Source: Psychroflexus sp.
GTDB lineage: Bacteria > Bacteroidota > Bacteroidia > Flavobacteriales > Flavobacteriaceae
DNA: 14,746 bases
Direction: 5' to 3'
Assembly (NCBI GenBank): GCA_003565575.1
Contig: PXBV01000159.1
Location: forward strand, 1 to 14,746
Part shown: piece after piece, positions 1-7,121 of the stretch
How positions within the stretch are numbered: position 1 is the first letter of the stretch
Layout of the letters: the number at the start of each line of letters is the position of its first letter
The notes under the pieces: generated by a model
Database searches by the model: none
The model's input: the letters and a program-made list of their open reading frames with translations, nothing else
Told to the model about the DNA's origin: nothing
Position numbers and translations under genes: made by a program

Positions 1-779
1 ATAGTAGCCACTCCCCTCTTTAGATGAAACGCAATCAATACTTGAGCAGCGCTAACTTTGTGCTTTTCAGCTAGGTCTTTTACAACTGGATTGTTTAGTA
101 GGGAAGGCTCATTTTCAGCTTTCATCGCTTCAGATCTGTCTTGACTTCCCAGTGGTGAGAAAGCAGTAACTAAAATGGCATTATCTTGACAGAATTGAAC
201 TAAGTCTTCCTGCCACAAATACGGGTGTAATTCTATTTGATTCATTTCTGGAACGTAATCTGTAACCTTCATCAATTCAGTAAGCTTCTTTTTACTAAAA
301 TTGGACACACCTACGTGTCTAACCAAGTTATCAGTTTTTAAATTTACCATTGCTTCCCAAGTTTCTTTTAGGGGAATTTCTTGTAGAGCAACAAAATCAT
401 CTGATGATTGCGGGAAACCTTCCAAGCCAGGTTTAAAAGCCACAGGCCAATGCATGAGGTACAGGTCTAGATAATCCAACTGCAAATCGTTTAAGGTTTT
501 TTCTAAAGCTGGTAAAACATCTTCTTTCCTATGGGCATTATTCCATAACTTAGAGGTAATAAACACATCAGTTCGGTTGATAACTCCTTCCTCAAACACT
601 TGTTTTAAAGCTTCGCCTACTTCTTTTTCATTTTGATAAATATATGCACAGTCAATATGTCTGTATCCTACATCTAGGGCGTGTTTCACTGCTTTTCTCA
701 CTTCACCAGGTTTAGACTTCCAAGTTCCTAAACCTATGGCTTGTATTTGATCTTCGTTGTTGAATCTTAGTAGCTTCAT
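1..779 (-). CDS. Aldo/keto reductase, 3' end cut by window edge
   Basis: This is an NAD(P)H-dependent oxidoreductase of the aldo/keto reductase superfamily, a cytosolic (beta/alpha)8 barrel that reduces aldehydes and ketones. Reading from the ATG at 779-777 gives 259 codons with no stop before the window edge. Family members run to about 275-320 residues, so the C-terminus lies outside the window. The catalytic tetrad falls at the classical numbering: Asp43 in IDCAYIY, Tyr48, Lys77 in TSKLW and His110 in LMHWP. The NQIELHPYL and AFSPLG motifs of the barrel are also present. It lies 63 bp downstream of the acyltransferase gene on the same strand. No TAnnTTTG promoter element is visible in that gap, so cotranscription is likely. 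The natural substrate cannot be read from the sequence; an alcohol dehydrogenase (NADP+)-like or general aldehyde-detoxifying role is plausible. Confidence 0.93.
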   Translation of the reverse strand, partial: MKLLRFNNEDQIQAIGLGTWKSKPGEVRKAVKHALDVGYRHIDCAYIYQNEKEVGEALKQVFEEGVINRTDVFITSKLWNNAHRKEDVLPALEKTLNDLQLDYLDLYLMHWPVAFKPGLEGFPQSSDDFVALQEIPLKETWEAMVNLKTDNLVRHVGVSNFSKKKLTELMKVTDYVPEMNQIELHPYLWQEDLVQFCQDNAILVTAFSPLGSQDRSEAMKAENEPSLLNNPVVKDLAEKHKVSAAQVLIAFHLKRGVAT

Positions 780-842
780 TACATCAATTTGTTTTTTAAA
801 TTACAACTTCATATTGAAACTTTTGAAATGATTCACGAAGTT

Positions 843-1736
843 TTAACGGTCAGACTTATCTTTAGATTCCTGTTGTTTCTTGGCTTTCTTTTTTGCTTTT
901 TCCTTTTCCTTTTTATCTCTTTCTTTTTGAGTTTTAGCACTAAATCTTCGTTGCTCATTCAGCTCTTCTTGTGCTTTTAGTTCACTTTCTGGAATAACTT
1001 TAAGAAAAGAGGGATGTTGTTCTATTGCAAATTCAATTTTCTCTACAATGCTTTGAATTTCTTCATTCTCATAATCAATATCTAGAGGATCTTTAATAAC
1101 CATAGATTGCAGAATATTTCGCTTTTTAATTCTAATGCCTTTTTTATCAAAAGATCTCCTAAATCCATCTATTACTATAGGAATAACAATAGGCTTATAC
1201 TTTTTTATAATAAAGGCTGTCCCTTTCCTTATGGGTTTCCAAGGTTTGGTAGTGCCTTGAGGAAAGGTAATGACCCAACCATCATTTAAGGCCATACCAA
1301 TATTGGAAATATCGCTCATTTTCACTTGTCTATTCACGCTTTTACCGTCTGCTCGCCAGGTTCTATCAATACTTATAGAGCCAGCATACGCCAAAACTTT
1401 GGGGAGTAAACCTTTTTTCATGGTCTCTGCTGCAGCAACATAATAAATATTAAGTTTGGGGTCCCACAAATAGCCTACATTTTTTATGTTGTCTACCCTG
1501 CCGCTTAAGGACGCGTTAAAAACATGATACATCGCAACTACATCTGCAAAATACGTTTGGTGATTAGAAACAAACAACACGTTTCTATCTGGTAAATCTT
1601 TTATGATAGACGAACCCTCGATTTGAAGTTCATTAAATCCTTGATATCGCTGATGGGTTAAGCCCCCCATGATTCTTATTAACCATTTCTTTAAAAATAA
1701 ATAATGTCCAAAAGGATTTTTTTTGAATAAGCCCAT
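843..1736 (-). CDS. PlsC/LPLAT-family acyltransferase with atypical motifs
   Basis: This is probably a lysophospholipid or 1-acylglycerol-3-phosphate acyltransferase, transferring an acyl chain to a glycerolipid at the inner membrane. The 297-residue product has the block order of the LPLAT superfamily: SNHQ at 57-60, AYAGSISIDR at 116-125 (block II), TFPQGT at 157-162 (block III) and IVIPIVIDGF at 183-192 (block IV). Two departures from the usual pattern are visible. The catalytic block reads H59-x5-D65 rather than H-x4-D, and block III has Gln160 where FPEGTR proteins have Glu. The last ~40 residues are a low-complexity Lys/Glu/Gln tail, probably disordered or binding the membrane surface. 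The gene lies 38 bp downstream of the Nudix gene, with a promoter-like motif in the gap. Family assignment is firm; the exact acyl acceptor and whether it is catalytically standard are not known. Confidence 0.85.
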   Translation of the reverse strand: MGLFKKNPFGHYLFLKKWLIRIMGGLTHQRYQGFNELQIEGSSIIKDLPDRNVLFVSNHQTYFADVVAMYHVFNASLSGRVDNIKNVGYLWDPKLNIYYVAAAETMKKGLLPKVLAYAGSISIDRTWRADGKSVNRQVKMSDISNIGMALNDGWVITFPQGTTKPWKPIRKGTAFIIKKYKPIVIPIVIDGFRRSFDKKGIRIKKRNILQSMVIKDPLDIDYENEEIQSIVEKIEFAIEQHPSFLKVIPESELKAQEELNEQRRFSAKTQKERDKKEKEKAKKKAKKQQESKDKSDR

Positions 1737-1753
1737 GTTTCAAAATTGATTTA

Positions 1754-1761
1754 CAAATATA
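1754..1761 (-). promoter_or_regulatory. Putative -7 promoter element for the acyltransferase gene
   Basis: Read on the minus strand this is TATATTTG, an exact match to the Bacteroidota -7 consensus TAnnTTTG. It sits in the 38-bp gap between the Nudix stop and the acyltransferase ATG, about 17 bp before the start codon. That would give a very short leader. No TTG -33 element is seen at the usual 17-23 bp spacing, so this could be a weak internal promoter or a chance match in AT-rich DNA. Confidence 0.4.
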
Positions 1762-1774
1762 CAGCTTTATAGAC

Positions 1775-2413
1775 TTATGCCACCCGTACAAAAATCTCAC
1801 GTATTTCACTTAGTATCATTGCTGTAGCTCCCCAAACCACATTTCCATTAAAATTGTATGCTGGTACTTCTACTAGTTTTGCGTACGAAGCGTCTATGCG
1901 TTCGTTGCAAAAATTCGATTGGTCTAAGCACATCGACAAGGGAATTTCTAAGAGAGCTTCCACTTCGCTTTCTTGCAGTTTAAAGTTAGGTTCCTCTTCC
2001 ATGATACCTAAAAAAGGATACACCAAGAAGTTAGAGGGCGGTATGTAGAGTTCTGTAAGCGCTTTTATAACCTTAATTTGATTTGCTGGTACACCTATTT
2101 CTTCTTCTGTTTCTCTTAATGCAGTAGTTTTAAAATTTTGATCTTCCTCTTCATACCTACCACCAGGAAACCCTACTTGATTGGAGTGAACTCCTTTGTA
2201 AGTTTTTCTTAAAATGAACGCCATATAGGTTTCCCCTTGTTTGGGATATAACAAGGACAGCACCCCAGCATGTTTTGGATTTTTATGCTTAACATTTAAA
2301 GCCTTTAGCTCATCTTGACGAAACAAAGGCGCAAGTTGATAATGAAATTGTTCGCCAGGAAGTTCAATTTTCTTTAATTTTGAAACTAAATTTTGTAAAG
2401 ATGAAAAATCCAT
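1775..2413 (-). CDS. Nudix hydrolase, CoA pyrophosphatase type
   Basis: This cytosolic enzyme probably hydrolyses CoA or acyl-CoA to phosphopantetheine derivatives and 3',5'-ADP, as in the NudL/PCD1/NUDT7-8 group. The 212-residue protein has FPGGRYEEED (82-91) followed by LRETEEEIGV (99-108). That matches the Nudix box with the spacing typical of CoA pyrophosphatases (GG-x2-D/E-x2-D before ALRE). The ILRKTYKGVHSNQVGFPGG stretch before it corresponds to the NuCoA signature. The start at 2413 is preferred because the only other early Met (residue 64) would remove the N-terminal domain. The start codon lies inside the 5' end of the divergent cyclophilin gene. It is first of a minus-strand series with the acyltransferase and reductase genes, and a CoA-turnover enzyme next to an acyl-CoA or acyl-ACP-using enzyme is metabolically reasonable. 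Substrate preference is inferred from the motif only. Confidence 0.9.
   Translation of the reverse strand: MDFSSLQNLVSKLKKIELPGEQFHYQLAPLFRQDELKALNVKHKNPKHAGVLSLLYPKQGETYMAFILRKTYKGVHSNQVGFPGGRYEEEDQNFKTTALRETEEEIGVPANQIKVIKALTELYIPPSNFLVYPFLGIMEEEPNFKLQESEVEALLEIPLSMCLDQSNFCNERIDASYAKLVEVPAYNFNGNVVWGATAMILSEIREIFVRVA
2375..2382 (+). promoter_or_regulatory. Putative -7 element for the cyclophilin lipoprotein gene
   Basis: TAATTTTG matches TAnnTTTG exactly and ends 18 bp before the ATG at 2401. The nearest upstream TTG (2348-2350) is 24 bp away, just beyond the usual spacing. The site lies within the coding part of the divergent Nudix gene. Confidence 0.4.
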
Positions 2414-3117
2414 TTCTTATACTTAGTCTTATCGTTTTATTAATGGCCTGTAAAGAAAACAAAGATAATTCAACTAAAAAAATAGAAGTTGAAAAAGAAA
2501 TGAATGAACCTACTATTGAAATCAATATCCCTTCCAACGGAGAAACCGATCAAGATTTGTCTAAAATACAACGTATTGAGCAAGAAGAGTTAATGCCTTT
2601 TTTAAGAGCTTACGCCAAAGACCATCAAGAAACAGTAGTGGAAGTTGAAACAGAATATGGCAATTTTCAAATAGAACTTTTCCCTGAACCTGTCTTGCAT
2701 AGAGCCAATTTTTTGAGACTTGTAAAACTTGGGTATTTTGACACTACAGTATTTCACAGAGTTGCAAATGATTTTGTAGTACAGGGTGGTAATAGTGATA
2801 GAATGGCCACCAGCCAATTTAGAAAAGCCATAGGAAGTTATTTGATTCCTAATGAATCTAGTTCAAAATATAAGCATGATTACGGTATGGTATCTGCAGC
2901 TAAATATTCTGAACAAAACGTCAGTAATGCTTCATCTCCCTTTGAGTTTTTTGTGGTAACCAAACCCAATGGCGCATATCACTTAGATGGAGATCATACT
3001 GTATTTGGTAAAGTCATTTCTGGAATGGAAGTTCTAGAAAAAATTGACGACCTAGAGACAGATGGAAGTGAATGGCCACTTTCCAACGTTGGCATGGATA
3101 TCAAGGTAATCAGGTAA
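2401..3117 (+). CDS. Cyclophilin-type peptidyl-prolyl isomerase, lipoprotein
   Basis: This protein catalyses cis-trans isomerisation of prolyl bonds, probably during folding of exported proteins in the periplasm. From the ATG at 2401 the product is 238 residues. It opens with a lipoprotein signal, a hydrophobic run followed by LLMAC, with the lipidated cysteine at residue 17. The 2401 start is chosen over an in-frame codon at 2380 because the latter would add seven polar residues before a complete signal peptide. After a charged linker (18-80) comes a cyclophilin domain: VETEYGNFQIELF (82-94), FHRV with the catalytic-type Arg120, FVVQGG (125-130), FEFFVV (181-186) and LDGDHTVFGKVISGME (195-210). 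The gene is convergent with the TRIC-like gene (29 bp between stops). Its 5' end overlaps the divergent Nudix gene by 13 bp. Confidence 0.9.
   Translation: MKNPFLILSLIVLLMACKENKDNSTKKIEVEKEMNEPTIEINIPSNGETDQDLSKIQRIEQEELMPFLRAYAKDHQETVVEVETEYGNFQIELFPEPVLHRANFLRLVKLGYFDTTVFHRVANDFVVQGGNSDRMATSQFRKAIGSYLIPNESSSKYKHDYGMVSAAKYSEQNVSNASSPFEFFVVTKPNGAYHLDGDHTVFGKVISGMEVLEKIDDLETDGSEWPLSNVGMDIKVIR
2460..2467 (-). promoter_or_regulatory. Putative -7 element for the Nudix gene
   Basis: On the minus strand this reads TATCTTTG, an exact TAnnTTTG match, 46 bp before the Nudix ATG at 2413. It lies inside the cyclophilin coding sequence. No exact TTG lies 17-23 bp further upstream. It would give a leader of roughly 40 nt. 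Confidence 0.4.
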
Positions 3118-3146
3118 ATCTGAATAGGTTTCTAGGTTAAATACCA

Positions 3147-3776
3147 TTACCAATAATCTTCAATATCTTCGTCTTTTTTATAAATAGAGGGTAGCGAAAG
3201 CTTAAAAATAACTGCAGATAACCTTATGGAAATCACGATTAAACCCGAAATAATAAAAATCAAGCTCACTGGCAGTTTTAACTTTAGAAGTACAAAATAG
3301 CTTAACCCACCCAAAATACAAGCTGTTGCATAGATTTCCTTTCTGAATATTTGTGGAATTTCATTACAAAGAATATCTCTTATTACTCCACCAAAACATG
3401 CACTCATTGTTCCCAATGCAATGCAAATAATTGGAGAAAAGCCTTGCGCAATTCCTTTTTCTACACCAATGACGGTATAAAGCCCTATTCCTAACGTATC
3501 AAAAAGGAAAAGTGACTTTCTGAGATAGGATAATTTCTTTCTAAAAATAACAGCAAAAACCGTACTTATAATAATCACATGAACATAAAGTAAATTTTGC
3601 ATCCACATCACAGGTAAGCCCAACAACACATCCCTAAGGGTACCCCCACCTACGGAAGTTACAAAAGCTATAATAAGAATACCAAAAGCATCCATTTTCT
3701 TTTTTAATGCTGAAAGTACACCAGAGATTGAAAATGAAACTACTCCTAAAATGTCTAAAATAAGTAGATAATCCAT
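3147..3776 (-). CDS. TRIC/UPF0126-family (YicG-like) membrane channel protein
   Basis: This is a polytopic inner-membrane protein of the trimeric intracellular cation channel family (UPF0126), whose prokaryotic members form trimeric K+-permeable channels. The 209-residue product has the internal duplication of the family. The first repeat has VGGGTLRD (42-49) and the second CFGGVIRD (127-134), each preceded by an LDILG or LFDTLG helix start. About seven hydrophobic helices fill the protein, and a short acidic cytosolic tail ends it. Its ATG shares one base with the stop of the upstream RDD gene (TAATG), suggesting translational coupling. The channel activity is family knowledge; any working link to the RDD protein is inferred. 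Confidence 0.87.
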   Translation of the reverse strand: MDYLLILDILGVVSFSISGVLSALKKKMDAFGILIIAFVTSVGGGTLRDVLLGLPVMWMQNLLYVHVIIISTVFAVIFRKKLSYLRKSLFLFDTLGIGLYTVIGVEKGIAQGFSPIICIALGTMSACFGGVIRDILCNEIPQIFRKEIYATACILGGLSYFVLLKLKLPVSLIFIISGLIVISIRLSAVIFKLSLPSIYKKDEDIEDYW

Positions 3777-4492
3777 TAATGAACGTTATAGTATTGAAAG
3801 TCTTTCAATACAATTTTTATAAAGGTTGAAGAAGATTGCGTTGGTTCTACCCCTAATTGTTTAGCTACTTTATCTGCCAATTTGATTATAATTTTTTCAT
3901 CGCGTTTCTGAGTTGCCTTTTCATAAATAGATTTGATACGTCTTATGTCTTTATCTTTTAAACTTGCTACTTGTGCGTAATGTGGAGTGTAGTTGTCATC
4001 AATTTCAAACCACGGTATTTTTTTAAAACCTGTTTGTCTTTGTTCTGAAATTACAGTAGTTTTAGCTGCAATATCACCAAGGCGTTGCCCTTTACCTGTA
4101 AGTAAAATAGTTGCAATGGCCACTCCTCCACTTGTAAAACTTACATCAATGAACCTCATGAGCCAGCGGAGCAAAAAAGAAGAAAACTGCGGTGGTGAAC
4201 CATCTAAATTGACTACTCTTATCTTCATAGTCACTTTTCCAATACTTTGTCCATTCATAAACGTTTCCATGAGTAAGTGGTACAAAAAAGGAGGCAAACC
4301 CAGTACCATAGACGTCACAGCTCCTTCAAAAGGTGAAACATTTAATAGACCACTCATAATAGCAATCGTAGTCAACACATAGGCTACAATAACAATAACA
4401 TCAATAAGGTAAGCCAAAATCCTGTCCCACACAGTGGCCACACGTAGATGAATCTTAACATTTTGTGCCGTTTCTATTTGAAAATTACTCAT
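3776..4492 (-). CDS. RDD-family integral membrane protein
   Basis: This is an inner-membrane protein with an RDD domain, a family of mostly unknown function with some members tied to ion or proton transport. From the ATG at 4492 the product is 238 residues. The signature residues are present: Arg24 and Asp31 in DRILAYLIDVIV, and GQRLGD at 135-140. About three membrane segments lie at 27-47, 60-78 and 115-132. The last ~85 residues form a charged soluble tail (Lys- and Asp-rich, 150-238) longer than the RDD core needs. An in-frame Met further upstream (4573) is rejected. It would overlap the divergent SpoIIM-like gene by 49 bp, whereas the ATG at 4492 is preceded by an A-rich AAAGAAAAG stretch. 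The 32-bp spacer to the divergent SpoIIM-like operon suggests a shared control region and shared function. Confidence 0.88.
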   Translation of the reverse strand: MSNFQIETAQNVKIHLRVATVWDRILAYLIDVIVIVAYVLTTIAIMSGLLNVSPFEGAVTSMVLGLPPFLYHLLMETFMNGQSIGKVTMKIRVVNLDGSPPQFSSFLLRWLMRFIDVSFTSGGVAIATILLTGKGQRLGDIAAKTTVISEQRQTGFKKIPWFEIDDNYTPHYAQVASLKDKDIRRIKSIYEKATQKRDEKIIIKLADKVAKQLGVEPTQSSSTFIKIVLKDFQYYNVH

Positions 4493-4508
4493 AGATTGCT
4501 TTTCTTTG
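4478..4508 (+). promoter_or_regulatory. Candidate promoter of the SpoIIM-MoxR-DUF58 operon
   Basis: A TTG at 4478-4480 is followed after 20 bp by TTTCTTTG at 4501-4508. That is one mismatch from TAnnTTTG and within the spacing expected for Bacteroidota promoters. It ends 16 bp before the first ATG of the operon and partly overlaps the 5' end of the divergent RDD gene. No exact -7 match is found in the 32-bp intergenic space on either strand. Confidence 0.33.
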
Positions 4509-4524
4509 GATAAATTATACTCTA

Positions 4525-5493
4525 ATGCGGGAATCGGCTTTTGTGAAGCAAAATAAAGACAAATGGTTAACATTCGAAAGTCTTGTTCAAAATAATATTA
4601 GTATTTCTCCAAGTGAAGTATCTAATATTTATGTAGAGCTCACAGAAGACCTCAACTACGCTCAAACGTTTTATCCAGAAAGTGAAACGCTAGCCTACCT
4701 CAATGAGCTTTCTGTAGCTGCTCATCAAAAAATTTACAAAAGCAAAAAAGAGTCAAAAAACAGAATTTTTCAGTTTTATTTAAAAGAATTCCCTCTGTTT
4801 TTTTATCATCACCGTTCCACTTTATTACTGGCTTTTATTTTGTTCTTAAGTTTTAGCATTTTGGGGGCTTATTCTGCTTCCGAAGATGATGGTTTTGTAA
4901 GACTTATTTTGGGCGATGCTTATGTGAATAAAACGCTATCTAATATTCAAAAGGGAGACCCCATGGCCATATATAAAGAAGCCAATCAAACCGATATGTT
5001 CCTAGGCATTACCATCAACAATATAAAAGTGGCGCTTTTCGCTTTTGTAGCAGGTCTTCTAGCTGGCTTAGGAACAATTTACATCCTCTTGCAAAATGCA
5101 ATTATGCTAGGGTCATTTCAATATTTCTTTTATGACCAAGGTTTGCTTTGGGAGTCTACAAGAACCATCTGGATACATGGCGCTATAGAGATTTCCGTTA
5201 TTATTGTTGCTTCTTGCGCTGGCTTAGTGACAGGCAAAAGTTTACTTTTTCCAGGTACTTATACCAGGTTAGACGCGTTTACTAAGGGCGTAAAATCTGG
5301 ATTAAAAATTGTGATAAGTACCATTCCATTTTTTATTATTGCTGGATTTTTAGAAGGATTTGTAACCCGACTTACAGGTATGCCAGATTGGCTAGCCGTT
5401 TTTATCATAAGCGCTTCATTCATTTTAATTATTTATTATTACGTTATTTTACCACAATTAATTTATACCAATCATGCAAAACAATTACATTAA
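4525..5493 (+). CDS. SpoIIM-like (DUF95) integral membrane protein
   Basis: This is an inner-membrane protein of the stage II sporulation protein M superfamily. The organism class does not sporulate, so a sporulation role does not apply. The 322-residue product starts MRESAFVKQNKDKW, a typical start for these proteins. It has a ~90-residue mostly helical cytosolic N-terminus, then hydrophobic segments at about 98-117, 165-190, 217-238, 260-278 and 288-310. Family motifs are visible: IWIHGAIEIS (215-224), PGTYTRLDAF (243-252) and LEGFVTR (276-282). In sporulating Firmicutes SpoIIM is part of a peptidoglycan-remodelling complex at the engulfing membrane. Here it is first of a seven-gene operon and overlaps the next gene by 20 bp. 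By context it belongs to the RDD/MoxR/DUF58 set, where its role is unknown. Confidence 0.87.
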   Translation: MRESAFVKQNKDKWLTFESLVQNNISISPSEVSNIYVELTEDLNYAQTFYPESETLAYLNELSVAAHQKIYKSKKESKNRIFQFYLKEFPLFFYHHRSTLLLAFILFLSFSILGAYSASEDDGFVRLILGDAYVNKTLSNIQKGDPMAIYKEANQTDMFLGITINNIKVALFAFVAGLLAGLGTIYILLQNAIMLGSFQYFFYDQGLLWESTRTIWIHGAIEISVIIVASCAGLVTGKSLLFPGTYTRLDAFTKGVKSGLKIVISTIPFFIIAGFLEGFVTRLTGMPDWLAVFIISASFILIIYYYVILPQLIYTNHAKQLH

Positions 5494-6358
5494 CTTCAAA
5501 AAAGAACGAGATTTTGGTTCAATCATTTCAGATACCTTCACATTTATAAGGTATGAGTATAAGACTATTTTTAGACTTTACCTCAAGCATGTAGGTTGGG
5601 CACTTCTGCTTGTACTTGCCACTAGTGCTTATTATCAATATGATTCCTTGAGGTTGAGTGACGATTTTTCTAGCTCCGGCGGTTTTAATGAGTACGTGAT
5701 TAATTTTTTGCTGCAGACCAGTGTCTCGCTTTTACTACTCATAGTAAGTTCTATTGTTTACTCAGCACTGAGCTTTACTACAATCAATAGTATCATAAAA
5801 AGTTACGTCACTCATGAAGGTGAAATCAAAGAAGATGAGGTTGGTAAATTTGTTAACCGGTTTTTTTCTACCAGCTTAGTAGGCATGCTAATCTTTGTAG
5901 TTTTAGTTAGTATAGGAATTGCACTTTGTATCTTACCAGGTATTTATTTAGCAGTACCATTAATTTTGTTATTTCCAATTATTGTTTTTCAAGAAAAGAC
6001 CATTTCTGAAGCTTTTACTGAATGTTTTCAACTGATTAAACAAAATTGGTGGATTAGCTTTGCAACGCTTATCGTCGTTAGCATTCTAATTTCACTTATT
6101 GGTGGATTATTTCAAATCCCTATCATTGTTATAAGTGGCTTAGAAGCCTTAACCTCTATAGAAGAAGGAGCCAACGGCACAGGCACTCAAAACTTAGCCT
6201 CCAATTGGCTTTATATGTTGTTATATATACTGGCCAGTTTAGCTCAATACATACTGGGATTGGTAACGCTTATAACTGTAGCTTTTATTTATTTCAACCT
6301 TAACGAGTACCACAACAACACAGGAACCCTAGAAGACATAGACAGCATTGGTAGCTAA
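5474..6358 (+). CDS. Polytopic membrane protein, GPDPase_memb/DUF975-like topology
   Basis: This 294-residue integral membrane protein has no enzyme motif that I recognise. Hydrophobic segments lie at about 38-55, 76-104, 134-152, 153-171, 194-222 and 243-275. The amphipathic motif KTISEAFTECFQLIKQNWW (175-193), followed by a membrane helix, resembles the 'AF..s..L.k.nww' signature of the YciC, DUF975 and GPDPase membrane-domain families. The N-terminus (about 1-30) is polar and cytosolic. The ATG lies within the last 20 bp of the SpoIIM-like gene, so translation is probably coupled. By position it is a structural membrane subunit of the same system. Assignment to a named family is tentative. 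Confidence 0.75.
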   Translation: MQNNYINFKKERDFGSIISDTFTFIRYEYKTIFRLYLKHVGWALLLVLATSAYYQYDSLRLSDDFSSSGGFNEYVINFLLQTSVSLLLLIVSSIVYSALSFTTINSIIKSYVTHEGEIKEDEVGKFVNRFFSTSLVGMLIFVVLVSIGIALCILPGIYLAVPLILLFPIIVFQEKTISEAFTECFQLIKQNWWISFATLIVVSILISLIGGLFQIPIIVISGLEALTSIEEGANGTGTQNLASNWLYMLLYILASLAQYILGLVTLITVAFIYFNLNEYHNNTGTLEDIDSIGS

Positions 6359-7121
6359 AACAAAATCCTTTTTATATTGCTTTGTCCTCTTTTTTATTCT
6401 GAATTTAATAGGGGTTCATTACACGTGGGCTGCTATTCAGCTTCAAAAAAGCGATAGCCTCATGTATAGTCCTAAGGTTGTAGAATTTGATAAATCCATA
6501 ATCGAATCTTATCAAGCAGATGAGAATTTCAATTACTTTAAAAACCTTCAGGAAGAATCCGCATGGAATAAATTCAAACGCTGGTTAAGCTTACAGTATC
6601 AAAAATTCATGGACTGGTTATTTTCTGGCATTTCTGAAGGAAACTTTTGGAACTATTTGGCCTTTGTTCTTAAACTCTTACTCATCTTAGGCTTAATATT
6701 ACTCGTAGCTTGGCTTTTTAGCCGTTATTATATAAAAGGACTTAAACCAAATTCAAAACTTGAACCTGACATTGACATGTCTAATGAGGAACGTCTGATA
6801 CAGAAAAAAGACTTGACAGCACTTATAAAAGACGCTGAAGCTGAGGAAAACTACAGGCTTGCCACACGCTATCTGTTTTTAAACACTTTAAAATACCTCA
6901 AGGATTATGGCTTCATAGATTATCAATATGAAAAAACAAATGCAGATTACCAATTTGAGCTTCAAACAAGCCCTTTGAAAGCTCAATTTGAATTCACATC
7001 TAGGTTTTATGAATTTGTGTGGTACGGAGATTTCAACTTAAATTCTAAAGAGTTTCAAACAGCTAAAACTCGCTTTGAAAACATGATTTTAGAAATACAA
7101 AACACTCAGCCTAATGGATAG
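6348..7121 (+). CDS. DUF4129-domain protein with one membrane helix (TTG start)
   Basis: The 257-residue protein has an N-terminal signal-anchor-like segment (7-29), an extracytoplasmic stretch of ~70 residues, a strong membrane helix (103-125) and a C-terminal cytosolic domain. The last part (147-250) fits DUF4129: a helical region ENYRLATRYLFLNTLKYL, then FEFTSRFYEFVWYGDF (214-229) and a final helix. DUF4129 is often found with transglutaminase-like, MoxR and DUF58 proteins, and its function is unknown. The start is taken as TTG at 6348. An in-frame stop lies at 6339-6341 and no ATG or GTG precedes the signal segment. The start overlaps the preceding gene by 11 bp, and the 3' end overlaps the DUF4350 gene by 8 bp. 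Confidence 0.8.
   Translation: MVAKTKSFLYCFVLFFILNLIGVHYTWAAIQLQKSDSLMYSPKVVEFDKSIIESYQADENFNYFKNLQEESAWNKFKRWLSLQYQKFMDWLFSGISEGNFWNYLAFVLKLLLILGLILLVAWLFSRYYIKGLKPNSKLEPDIDMSNEERLIQKKDLTALIKDAEAEENYRLATRYLFLNTLKYLKDYGFIDYQYEKTNADYQFELQTSPLKAQFEFTSRFYEFVWYGDFNLNSKEFQTAKTRFENMILEIQNTQPNG

Noticed and set aside
789..980. Plus-strand 63-residue Phe/Leu-rich open frame
   Set aside because: It is the antisense of the Lys/Glu-rich acyltransferase tail, which produces Phe/Leu/Ser-rich codons; no support as a gene.
2380..2400. Earlier start for the cyclophilin gene
   Set aside because: It would place seven polar residues before a complete lipoprotein signal, and the candidate -7 element overlaps it.
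3105..3151. Possible bidirectional terminator between the cyclophilin and TRIC-like genes
   Set aside because: Only 6 bp (GGTAAT/ATTACC) pair across a ~35-nt loop with no T-run; not convincing.
4493..4573. N-terminal extension of the RDD protein from an upstream Met
   Set aside because: It would overlap the divergent SpoIIM-like gene by 49 bp and adds a non-family segment; the ATG at 4492 fits the usual start.
4525..5493. Sporulation function for the SpoIIM-like protein
   Set aside because: The organism type does not sporulate and no other sporulation gene is present; only the fold family is supported.
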